64,000 nucleotides of DNA from Glycine soja (taxonomy: Eukaryota > Streptophyta > Magnoliopsida > Fabales > Fabaceae), in assembly GCF_004193775.1 (NCBI RefSeq), contig NC_041003.1, positions 26,475,735 through 26,539,734 on the forward strand, read 5' to 3'. The first letter of the stretch is position 1. Every line of letters begins with the position of its first letter. The notes under the pieces were generated by a model. The model did not search any database. It had not been told where the DNA came from and was given only the letters and a program-made list of their open reading frames with translations. Made by a program: the position numbers and the translations under genes. Of this stretch, positions 48,301 to 60,300 are shown in pieces.

Positions 48301-51300
48301 GGAAGAAAACTCGAGTAAGTCAGCTTTAAGTATCTGGTTGTCTTTGCTTTAGACATGCACCAAATGAAAGAAAAAAAGAAGTTGGATGATAAGGGAGAGC
48401 CAGTGGTATCTCTAGGGTATTCATATTCAATTGGTGCATACAAACTATACAACCCTATTAGTAAAATGATAGTGTTGAGAAGAGATGTTGTCATTGATGA
48501 GAGCGGAGAGTTGGGAGACTACAATTGAAAGTGATAAAATTACTATACCATTTCAGCTTGACATGCAATTTGAAAATTGTCCAGATTGTCAAACCCAATG
48601 TTAGAATACACACTCACAACACAGAAGAAAAGGGAGAGATGGGTATTGAATCTGAATTTTTATTTCTCATTTTTGTGTATCACATTGGGCATCCATATTT
48701 ATAGTACTAAGTTACAAGTAGTTAATTAACAACCCACTAACTACCTAACATATAATCACTAACTGAATTATCTGCAACTCTCCCCCTTAATTTAGATTAG
48801 TAATAGATTGCACTTATATCATGTCTCTATTTGATAAACTGAGAAGAGAAATGAGAAAAAACTAGAGAAAAGTGTAACGTTATTATTGTGATCTGAAAAG
48901 TTTGTTAGAGTTGGTTACAACAGAGATATATATAGACCTCTTCCCCTCTAAACTAACACTAACGGACTCTGATTTCCTAATCCTAGTGAGGTGCAGTTAG
49001 TCGAAGCTAACAGCCCTTACAAACATATAATCTGCTATCTAACTAACACTAGAGGGGTGTTGTTAGCAAAAGCTAACAGCCCTTACAATCATTTTACAAA
49101 ACTGTTTTGACAGTTGTACAAGTACATACTCTAATACCCCCCCCTCAAACTCAAGGGAAAGAGTTTTCAGAAGAAACACTCTTCACATTGAGTTTGCCTT
49201 CTAAGAACTTGAAATCTTGACACAGAAAGAGGCTTTGTTAGTACATCAGCCCACTGATCCAGAGCTGGAATATGAACAATAGAGAGCTGCTTGGCCAGAA
49301 TCTTTTCTCTTACGAAGAAGACATCAATTTCCATGTGTTTTGTAGGACTGTGAAATACAGAGATGTGAGTAATAGAAACAGCAATCTGATTATCACAAAA
49401 GATCACAGTAGTGAATGGAACTTGTAATTCTATTAGTAGAGCATGAATGCAAGTTAACTCAGTGAAAGTTTGAGCTATGTTGCGATATTCAGCTTCAGTA
49501 CTGGACCTGACAATAACTTTTTGTTTCAAAGACCACCAAGATATTAAGTTTGGACCAAGAAATATAATTTCCCTTGAGGTGGAGTGCTTGTCATCCACAT
49601 CTGATGCCCAGTCAGCATCACAGAATGCACGAATAACCAAGGGCTTTGTAATAGAAGTAGGCCATGAAAAAAAGTGCCCTTGAGATATCTTCAGATTCTT
49701 TTCACCACTGCCCAGTGAGAGTCTAGAGGGGCAGCCATAAATTGACAAACTTTATTGACAGCAAAGCTGATGTCGAGTCTATTAAGGGTAGCATATTGTA
49801 ATGCACCAACCACAGATCTATATAGAGTTGGATCATGAAAAACATCAACACCATATCGAGATAACTTGCAGTTGAAGACCATGGGAGAAGAAATAGAATG
49901 AGCCTCAGCCATGTGAGTTTTGAGAAGTAAGTCACGAATGTATTTACTTTGAGTCATCAGGATAGAATTATTGGATAGGTACTTGATCTCCAGACCCAAG
50001 AAATAATCCAAATGACCAAGTTGCTTGAGAGAGAATGCAATGTGTAGTTTGTTTGTGAGCTGCTGAATTAGAGGTCAAGCTACCTGTGAGGATTATATCA
50101 TCCACATAGACTAGAAGGTAAACAATATGCATTTGTTGCCAATAGATAAATAGGGAGGAATCACTCTTGCTCCCAACAAAATCAAACTGCAACAGTGTAG
50201 ATTTCAGCCTGTCAAACCATTGCCTTGGGGCCTGTTTCAAGCCATAGAGAGTTTTGTTGAGCTTGCAGACTAAAGACTTATCTGCAACTTCAAAACTAGG
50301 AGGTTGTATCATAAAAACAGACTCTTCAAGAGACCCATTCAGGAAAGCATTATTCACATCAAGCTAAATCAATTGCCACCCACGGTACAGAGCAAGAGTG
50401 AGAACAATTCGAATAGTGACAGGCTTGATCACAGAAGAAAATGTCTCATGACAATCAAAACCATGAATCTGATGAAATCCCTTGGCTACCAATCTTGCTT
50501 TGAACCTGTTAATAGAACCATCAGCATTTTCCTTTACCCTGAAAACCCATTTACAACCAATGGTTTGTCTATTAGGAGGAAAGGGAACTAAGTCCCAAGT
50601 TTTATTCTTCAAAAAGGCATCATACTCTTGCTGCATAGCAGCAGGCCAATCTGTATTTTCTAGCACTTGTTTCACGGTTTTAGGTTCAAAATGGGTAAGA
50701 AATAAAGAAGGATGTAGTTTAGGATTGTGAATTCCAAATTTAGACCTTCTTTGCATAGGGTGTGTATTCACTGGTATAGAACTAGGTGCTGAAACAGACT
50801 CTGAAGTGGATGCACCAGGGGTAGTAGACTCTGTAACTTGAGGCTGAATAGAGATAGGTTCAAAGGAAGGGGATGGATGAGGCACATACATAGAGGTGAC
50901 GGGGGAATGAGCTGGTATAGGAGAAAAACCAGGGGGAACAAGAGGAACAAAGGCTGAATTAGAGGGTGACATTTGAGAGGACTGAGGCGTAGAAGTAGCA
51001 AAAGGTAGAGAAAGGTTGGGATTGAGACTGAAGTAGGAATCAAGATTTTTAATGGGTTTAGAGGAAGAGGGAAACAGATCAAAATAGGAAAACCTTAATT
51101 CATTAAACAAAACATCTTTGGAAATGTAAATTCTGCCAGATGAGGACAAACATTTGTAACATTTGTAGGAAGAGGAATACCCCAAAAATAAGCATTCCTG
51201 AGATCGAAAATTCAGTTTGTGTGTATGGTATGGTCTAAGTAAAGGAAAACAGGCACAGCCAAAGGTTTTAAGAAAATGATAATCAGGATCCTTATTAAAC

Positions 51301-54300
51301 AAGGTAACAAAAGGGACAGCAAAGTTGAGGGAAGCAGTGGGAAGCCTGTTAATCAGATAGACAACTGTAGTGAAGGCATAATCCCAAAACTGAAAGGGTA
51401 AAGAGGCATGATGCAACAATGTGAGGCCCAAGTCAACTATATGTCCGTGTTTTCTTTCAACCACACCATTTTGGCGATGAGTGTGGGGGCTGATTAGTCT
51501 GTGAAAGATGCCATAGGAGGCTAGAAGAGTATAGAAAGGTTTGTATTCACCCGCCCAATCAGATTGAATACTCTTGATTTTGGTATTAAGCTGCAGTTCA
51601 ACCATAGACTTGAAAGCTTGAAAAACAGAAATAATTTCAGCCTTGGACTTAATAGGAAATATCCAGTTGTACCTAGAGAAGGCATCAATAAAGGACACAT
51701 AATATTTATGACCAGCATATGAAGTGACATGAGAAGGTCCCCACAAATTTGTAAAATTAAGCTCTAAAGGGGAGTAAACAGAAACAGAATTGTGATATGG
51801 TAATCTATGAGATTTGCCCATACAGCAGGAAGAACAAAAACCTGTGAAATTTTTATTCGATGGAGAAATGTTACAATGAGTGAAGATGATTTTCATTACA
51901 TGACCATTAGGGTGGCCTAACCTAGCATGCCAGAGATTAGCAATACTAGAAGAAGAAACAACAGAATTGGAAACTACACTAGAATTATTATTAACAGTAG
52001 CAGCTGAACTAGGGAAGTCAGTATTTGATGTGAATGTATGCATACATAATTTTGATGATGTCAAAGAAAAATCTAACAAGGCTGCTTCAAATGATAAGCA
52101 TTTGCTTCAAGAATAATTCAAGATTGCTTCAACAAAGAAAGCCTTGTTTCAAGATTCACTAAAGACCAGCATATCCAGTTGTACCTAGAGAAGGCATCAA
52201 TAAAGGACACATAATATTTATGACCAGCATATGAAGTGACATGAGAAGGTCCCCACAAATTTGTAAAAATAAGCTCTAAAGGGGAGTAAACAGAAACAGA
52301 ATTGTGAGATGGTAATCTATGAGATTTGCCCATACAGCAAGAAGAACAGAAACCTGTGAAATTTTTATTCGATGGAGAAATGTTACAATCAGTGAAGATG
52401 ATTTTCATTACATGACCATTAGGGTGGCCTAACTTAGCATGCCAGAGATTAGCAATACTAGAAGAAGAAACAACAGAATTGGAAACTACACTAGAATTAT
52501 TATTAACAGTAGCAGCTGAACTAGGGAAGTCAGTATTTGAAACAGAGGTTGAGCTAGACAACAGCAGAGGAGAGTTGGCTTGAAACTTGAGATTATGAAA
52601 GGAGTAAGGTCCATCAGCACCAACAACTCCTTGAAGAAGAACCTTGTTGGTCTCCTAAGATTTCGCAAGACATAAGTGAGGATGAAATTCAAAGAAAACA
52701 AAGTTATCTTTGACAAATTGACTCGCACTTAACAAATTTTTCGAAATTGAAGGAACATGTAATAATTTGTGAAGTTTAAATGTTATGCCAACATCATTAG
52801 GGAACACAAAGGATGAGGAACCAGTATTAGAGATATTTAAACATTAACCATTGCCTATGAAAATCTAATCAGGTCCATCAAAATGAGGGAATTGTTTAAT
52901 ATTCTCTGAGTCACCAGTCACATGAAAATTGGCTCCAGAGTCTGGAATCCACGTAGAGCCAGCAGGACCATTCCCATGAGAGGAGAAATTTGAGTATAGC
53001 ACTGGGTTGGTTGGGAACTGGAACAACAGGTTTGGAATTGGGATTAACCCAGGTATTGAAGGCTCTGGCTGAACTAGTGGAGTAAGGAATGAGTTGGAAT
53101 GTGGTAGGATCAAAGAAGGTGAGAGACTCATGGACTGAAAATTCATATCAGACCTAAAATGGAAAACATTGGCAGTATGTCCATATTTAAGACAAATTTG
53201 ACACTGGAATCACCACGACCACCACCACGGCCATATGAACTTCGAGAACCATCAGAATCACCAGTTTTATACAAGTTTTTGTTGCAAATAGCCTTGAGTG
53301 TAATCAAAGGACGCAAAGCTTATCACTTGTGCATCTCTGTTGTAGCACATAAGACGAGTTTCGTGACCATAAGAGTAAAGCTTCTATCTCTGTGACGGAT
53401 GGAGTGCACTTCTTACTCTCGATTACAGAGATTATCAACGTCTAATCTGACGACAGTCCTTCAAGAAGCGCATCAACATACTCCTCGTGACGAACAGGCA
53501 CTCTGACGCCTGCAAGTTCATTAACATATCCTTTGATTTTGCGCAAGTACTCATCAATCGATTTTCCGTCAAGTGTAACTGCGCGCATCGCAGTGCAAAG
53601 TTGTCGAGCACGAGACTTTGTATGGAGGCTAAAGTACTCATGAATCTTCTCCCAAACTTGATAGGAATGATTAGAGCCAAGAGCGCACAATAGTACGGAT
53701 TTTGAAAGTGTAGATTGAAGCCAAACAAGGGGCGTTTGATCTTGAACCTCCCAAGTTTCATAGTCAGGGTTCACATGATCAGAAATTCGATCGTCCTTCG
53801 TGAGATAGAGAGGTGGAACGATGGGATTGACGACGAAACGTTGTAACTTGTGTGATTTAATAACTAGTTCTACATTTTAACGTCAGTGAAGATAGTTTAA
53901 GTCATCAAGTTTTTCAGCAATGGAGTTTGGGAACGACTAAGAAACGAGGTTCGAAGGAGCAGAAGCCATGAAAGCACTGATCTAGAACTTGCAAAGGGGC
54001 AATGATTACGAAAAAAGGCTCTAGATACCATACTCGATAAACTAAGAAAAGAAATGAGAGAAAACTAGAGAAAAGTGTAACTGCTATTATTGTGATCTGA
54101 AAAGTTAGTTAGAGTTAGTTACAACACTAACAGACTCTGATTTCCTAATCCTAGTGAGGAGCAGTTAGTCGAAGTTAACAGCCCTTACAAACATATAATC
54201 TGCTATCTAACTCTAGAGGGGTGCTGTTAGCAGAAGCTAACAGCCCTTAAAATCATTTTACAAAACTATTTTCACAGTTGTACAAGTACATACTCTAATA

Positions 54301-57300
54301 CTATTCAACTTGAACCAGACAATCTTAAGAGGCTTTGTTAAAATATCAGTCACCTATTCATTAGTAATAGGGTATTTCAACTCTAGCTTCATGAGCAACA
54401 GGATGTTTAACCAAAGTTGACTGACTTGTTGTCTATTAGCATCTTCATAGTCTCCTCTTCTAATCTTCGATTTTGACATCAAATCCTCAAACCACAAGCC
54501 TTGACAAGCTCCCATTGAAGTTACAATGTATCCAGCCTCACATGAGGACAATGCCACCATTGACTCCTCCTTAGAACACCACCAAGAGCTCCAACACATA
54601 CCCTGCTGTACTTTTTCTGTCACTTTTATCACCACAATAATCTTAATCAGTAGCCAAATACTTCACCAGTCACATTTCTGCCATGGTTTGAAAACAACTT
54701 ATAGCCCAAAGTGCCTTTCACACATCTCAATATCCTCATAGTTGCAAGCAAGTGAAAAAGCCTTGGATGATCCATAAATCAGCTAATCAAACCCACTCCA
54801 TAAGTTATGTCAGGTTTGCAGCTGCACAAAATCTCAATGAACCAACAATTTGTACAAGGTTACATCAACTACATTGTCATTTCCTTCTTTAACTTTGTAC
54901 TATAATCAACCGGTGTTTGGGAAGAATTACAATCCAGCATGTGAAATCTTTTCAATATTTCAATTGCATACCTCCTTTGATGCATGAAAATTCCATCATT
55001 TGTAGTGACAAATTCCATCCCCAAAAAATAGGACAGTAATCCAAAATTTGTCATCTCAAACTACAACATTATTCTCCTTTTAAACTTATCAATTTCTGTT
55101 GCATTGCTGCCAATGACCAGTAGTTTATCTACATAGAGGCTGTTGAATATCAAGCAATAATCTTTCCTTTTAATGTTATATGGAAACTGTATCTTTGATT
55201 TAGACGAAATGTTATCTCCTCTATTTATTTGTAATCAATACAATAATACTATATAAACTGGCATCTGAGAGGTCTCTAGACACATGGTGTTTTCTGCCTT
55301 TCTACAAGGTATCTAGAGCCTCTTAGAAAGGCAACCTCTAAAAACGTGCTTGCCCAGAGGACCCAATGTCCCCAAAGAAAAAATTTTCCGCGAACCATGA
55401 GCTTTATGTCTCCAGTTCGAATTTCTGTTTGTCGCCACTATCCCTTAAGACATTTCCGACGAACCACCCGCCATCCAACAACTTTTCTGGCACCGAAACC
55501 ATCGTAAGGATCAGTGTTTGCCAATCTAAAGAACGCCGTTGATGGCGTCCTTTTCCGGTCACAGGCACGGCCTTATGCGTGTTTTTTCCACACGCCAAAC
55601 AGACATGCTTAGACGTGCACTGTCAGCACGTGTAGTCTCTGTTCAGGCAGCATTTTTCACGCCAACGACGCCCCCTCCTAGCGACCCAATCCCTGGAGTT
55701 TGGGGGCAATCAGAGTTGCAGTGCTTGCACCCCCTTTGTAATCTAGACTTCCGCCTTATCGTTCTTTGTTGTTGCAGGTTCTGTTCGTGTGTCTGATTGC
55801 ATCTTCCGGAGCCACTAAAACATCTAAACTTGAGGCCCTACTTTCAAACTTCACACTTGTTAGATTACATAATATTCTCTTATTTATTATTAGATAGCAA
55901 TTAGGGATTTATTCCTTATTACTCTCATTATTAGATTGATCCTATGTAATCAATATTGATCTTATTTTCTCCTTATAAATAAAGGCTTTGTGTGCTCGTC
56001 CAAGGCACACAGTTTCTATACAAATTCAATATGGTATTAGAGCAGATTGTTCTTATTTTTGGGTGAGGTATCACAAAAGTCGTGTCTCACCGGGGACCCA
56101 TTGTCCTCGGTGGGCCCTTCGCTCGCCATTTCTTTTCAATAACTAGTTTAAGCTTTTCTGTCCACTAGCAATGGCCACGGCCGAAGCTCCATGACCTTTC
56201 TAGTGAATAACCCGTGGATCTTCTTTCTGCTGATCTATGCTGCACCATTGACGGCATTTTGAAGAACCACCTATGCATTCTCACACATGTCTTTTAGTTG
56301 CACAAGCCCTTATCACAGTGAACAGAACTGCATTGTGCCTCTGCCCTTGTTTGGCAGCCTTCCCAACGCCCTTTCGTCGATGCCTACCTACAACTATCGA
56401 TGCCTGTCTTTGATGACCCAGATGCCGCAACCGCACCACCATCTGCTGCCACACGTGCCCCTATGCACATGCATCTCACGCTTTCAATGCGTGCTCTTTT
56501 CACAGGTGAACCGTACCCGTCAAAACTGTGGGCCTCCATTGACTGGTGTCGAGCCATCATTTATTCAGCACGACCACACGGCTAGAACCGCCTTTCCTTT
56601 CTAATAGGTTTACCACATTTGTAACAAGCTTGGTTCATATCACATATATGCTCCAGCTTGAGGGGGAGTGTTAGATTACTTAACATTCTCTTATTTATTA
56701 TTATAGATAGAAATTAGGGATTTATTCCTTATTACTCCCATTATTAGATTCATCCAATGTAATCAATATTGATCCCATTTGCTCATTATAAATAAAGGCT
56801 TTTTTTTTTATCGACAAAGATAATATATTAGATAGATAAAATGCAGTACCAGAGGTACTGATATACATATATATTAGACCTTACTGCTGGTTCCACAGTC
56901 AGACAGTCCTAGTCTAAAGGAGAACCAAAGTAAGGAATAAATTAAATATACATATGTTGCCCTGCATACTATTCTAGCCTCTACTGATACAAAAACCTTG
57001 ACTAATACTACTTGACCATTGGTTAAAATGGATTGTGAAATCTTTTTCAAAACCCCTTGTAAATAAAGGCTTTGTGTGGTCATCCAAGACAGTTTGTATA
57101 CAAATTCAATAACACTCCATGGACAAGTTGGACGATTCCAATTACTCTACATGGGCTTCCGACATTCTCCTTTGGATTAGTGGTCTAGGGTACAAAGACC
57201 ACCTTACTTCTACTGTTTGATTCTGTACCAGAAGCTGAACGTGCTAAGTGGCAAAAGATTGACGCCCAATTGTGCAGTCATCAAATCCACCATTCACCAT

Positions 57301-60300
57301 TCTATCAAACTGATTTTTCACCCTCATGCTATGTGAGAATTGATTTGTTAAGAAGCAAGAGCTCTCTCTACACTAATGACACTCAGCACCTCTATGCATT
57401 GTGCCAAGAGTTCATGACCCTTTTGCTCCACAATGGTTTAATGGCCCGATGTGCACCTATCTTGGCAAACTCCATGACTATAATGAACCTTTCCTTCCTA
57501 ATGCTACGAAACCTGAAGAAGCCAAGAAGAAACTTGAAAACCACAGTACCTTCTTCACAACATTTACCAAGAAGGGAGATGGTTTGTTGTGACAAAAAAC
57601 AATATCTAGGGGGATTTTCAAGTCTTCTCCTCAATGACAATGGGGCTTCTTTAGGGCACCTTGTTAGAAAAGCAAGGGAATTTGACAGTTCAAGTCGGCA
57701 ACGTGAAGATTTAAGGTAGATGGCAGTAAACGGTTCTTGCAAGGAAAATGTGAAGATTTGACAATTCAAGTTGGCAAGGTGAAATTCAAGGTAGATGCGT
57801 ATATGCTTAACTTGGGTGGTCTTGATCTTATTTTGGGAATGGAATGGCTAGAAGCTTTGCACGAAACTAAGACAAATTGGAAGAAGAAAATTATGTGTTT
57901 TAATTAAAATGATCAAGTTGTTACCCTCAAGGGATGCAACATTGGGGGGACAACCACGAATTACAGCCTTGCAACAAGTTTTGTAGACACTTGAGTGTGA
58001 CATTGAAGAAATTTCACATTCGACATAAGCAGTAGAGTAAAACAAACTCCAAGAGCAACAGTTACAGAAATTTGAATTGATTTTTCAGGACTTTCAACAG
58101 ATCTTTCGAAGGCCAAGAGGTTTGCTTCTCATAAGAGACCACGATCGTGCAAATAGTATTACAAGCAGGAGAAAATCCAGTGAATGTGAGATCATATCAG
58201 TATCCTTTTGCCACAAAGATGAATGAGAGAACAATCAGTTCGTGATCTATTGAACACAAGACATATTAAACATAATACTAGTCCATTTTCTAGTCAAATA
58301 ATTCCAGTTAAGGATAGTACATGGCATATGTGTGGATTATATAGCCCACAGCAAAGTTACCATTCTAGATAAGGACCCAATTTTGACGATTCATTAGATG
58401 TTGGATGAGTTACACGGAGCTTAGTATTTCATCCAAATAGACCACAAGTCTGGTTTTCATCAAATCCAAGTTAAAGATAAATATAAAATTTCCTTTCAGA
58501 CTCATGGAGGTTATTATGTGTACCTAGTCATGCCTTTCGTCCTCATAAATGCCCCATCAACTTTTCAGACACCATTGCTGTGAAAGTGTGTATTGGTTTT
58601 CTTTAGCAACATTTAAATTTAGTCCTTCTCAGCCACAACATTTGTCGCATCTAGATCATTGATACCAATTCCCAGCTTTTTGCATTGAGGACAAGGCAGC
58701 TCCTCAGAAGGGTGGTATTGATAAGTACCGAAGCCCAAGTAACCCAATACAAAGATGGAGTTGTTGACCTGGTAGTTACTAAGGTTAGGACTAGTACGCA
58801 CAAGCCCGTGTTGGTATATTCCCGAAGGCCCAAGAAATCCTATAGCCTGGGTTAGATGAGAGAGAAAGAGGGAAGGAAATCATTTATTATGTTAGAAAAG
58901 AGAGAATCGGGTAGTAGAGAAGGATCTTTCTCGATTGCTGGATAGTTCAACATTAGCTTGGGGGAAATCTTCCTTAGCTGGGAGCATAGCTCTGTTTCTT
59001 CTAAAAAACCAGGTTCCTATCAGTATTCCTACACAATAAATTCAAAGTGTATTGCAGAACCATTAACTATCTAAATTGTAAAGCACTATTTCCAAAGAAA
59101 AAGAAGCCTAGAAATGTGAATTACACTTGCTAGAATAGTTATTTTATTATGTCAGCTGTATAAAGTTGTCTTAGCTGTAGACTTTTCCTCGTGTTTCCTT
59201 TGTAAGCTACTTTCACATTATAAAAGAGACAGCTGGGTGTTGAGGGTTAACACAACTCTATTTCAGATATTTTCTATCTCAAACCCTTCACAATGTAGCT
59301 CCTTAAATTTTTCCAAGGTTGATATCAGAGCAGGTCAATCCCGCTCTGCTTGTGGTTCGCTGCCAGCTGCCGTGCTAGGCTTCAGTCAGTGTCTGCTGCC
59401 GACCACTGTCATTGGCGCTGCTGTCCTAGTCTTCGACAACTTTTCTGGCGAATTTCAGATCTGGCTAGCCCTCTTATGTTTATCTTTTCTCGAAGATGTT
59501 TATGGCCCACTGCCACCATTGTGCTCATCTTCTTCTGGCGAGCCTGACCATGTTGTCAGCCACCACTGCCGGAGTTGTCACTGTTTAACTTTTCTAGCAT
59601 CTTTTCACCTATAGATTCCATTTCTGTTGTTCTTTTCTTCTGAAGCCCCCTATTGGATCTCCACTATTGGTTTAAAAGCTTCCAAATCTTGCTTTTAAGA
59701 AAGTCGGAACTTGCTTTGAATTTTCTAAGGCTGATGGGTATTCCAGCTCTCTCTTTCTAGCAATATTCCCCGACTTCACCATGATCCCTAAGTTGTCTTC
59801 AAAATATTGTTAAGCTTCCAAATCTTGGTTCTAAGAATGTCAGAACTTGCTTTGAATTTTCTGAGGCTGATGGATATTCCAACTCTCCCTTTCTAGCAAT
59901 ATTCCCTGACTTCACAAAGATCCCTGAGTTGTCTTCAAAATATTGCCATTTAGTGGATTTCAAGTATTTATGTTATAAAAACTTCGTACCCCATTGCCCA
60001 GAGGCTCTTCGCTATGCGAAGGTATGGGGGAGGGATATTGTACGCAACCTTACCCTTGCATATGCAAGGAGGCTGTTTCCGGATTCGAACCCATGACCAA
60101 CAAATCACCAAGTATTTATGTTATGTTGGGAAGAAATTATTTTCTTGTAACAATCTGAAGCTTAGTAAGCTTTAGCTTGAGGGGGAGTGTTAGAATAGTT
60201 ATTTTATTATGTGTTGGACAGCTGTATAAAGCTGTCTTAGCTGTAGACTTTTCCTCTTGTGCTTCCTCTATAAGCTACTTTCACATTATAAAAGAGACAG

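Larger units (their letters stand above)
48832..54300 (-). mobile_element. Copia element A, nearly complete, non-canonical LTR ends
   Basis: LTRs: 48832-49136 (3', 305 bp) and 54034-54300 (5', 267 bp; it lacks about 34 bp with the TATA-like stretch). A 5-bp duplication, CTATT, lies at 48827-48831 and 54301-54305. On the coding strand the LTRs start TATTAGAGTATG and end TTTATCA or TTTATCGA, so the termini are TA...CA rather than TG...CA. A polypurine tract (TTGAGGGGGGGG) adjoins the 3' LTR, and a primer site TGGTATCTAGAGCC is at 54030-54017. Gag, protease, integrase, reverse transcriptase and RNase H are all present but broken. It is inserted in copia B. Confidence 0.9.

Noticed and set aside
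60070..60100. tRNA gene (GGTTCGAATCC B box)
   Set aside because: Only the B box is present with no clover-leaf; the flanks and the 16-bp duplication show it is a SINE.
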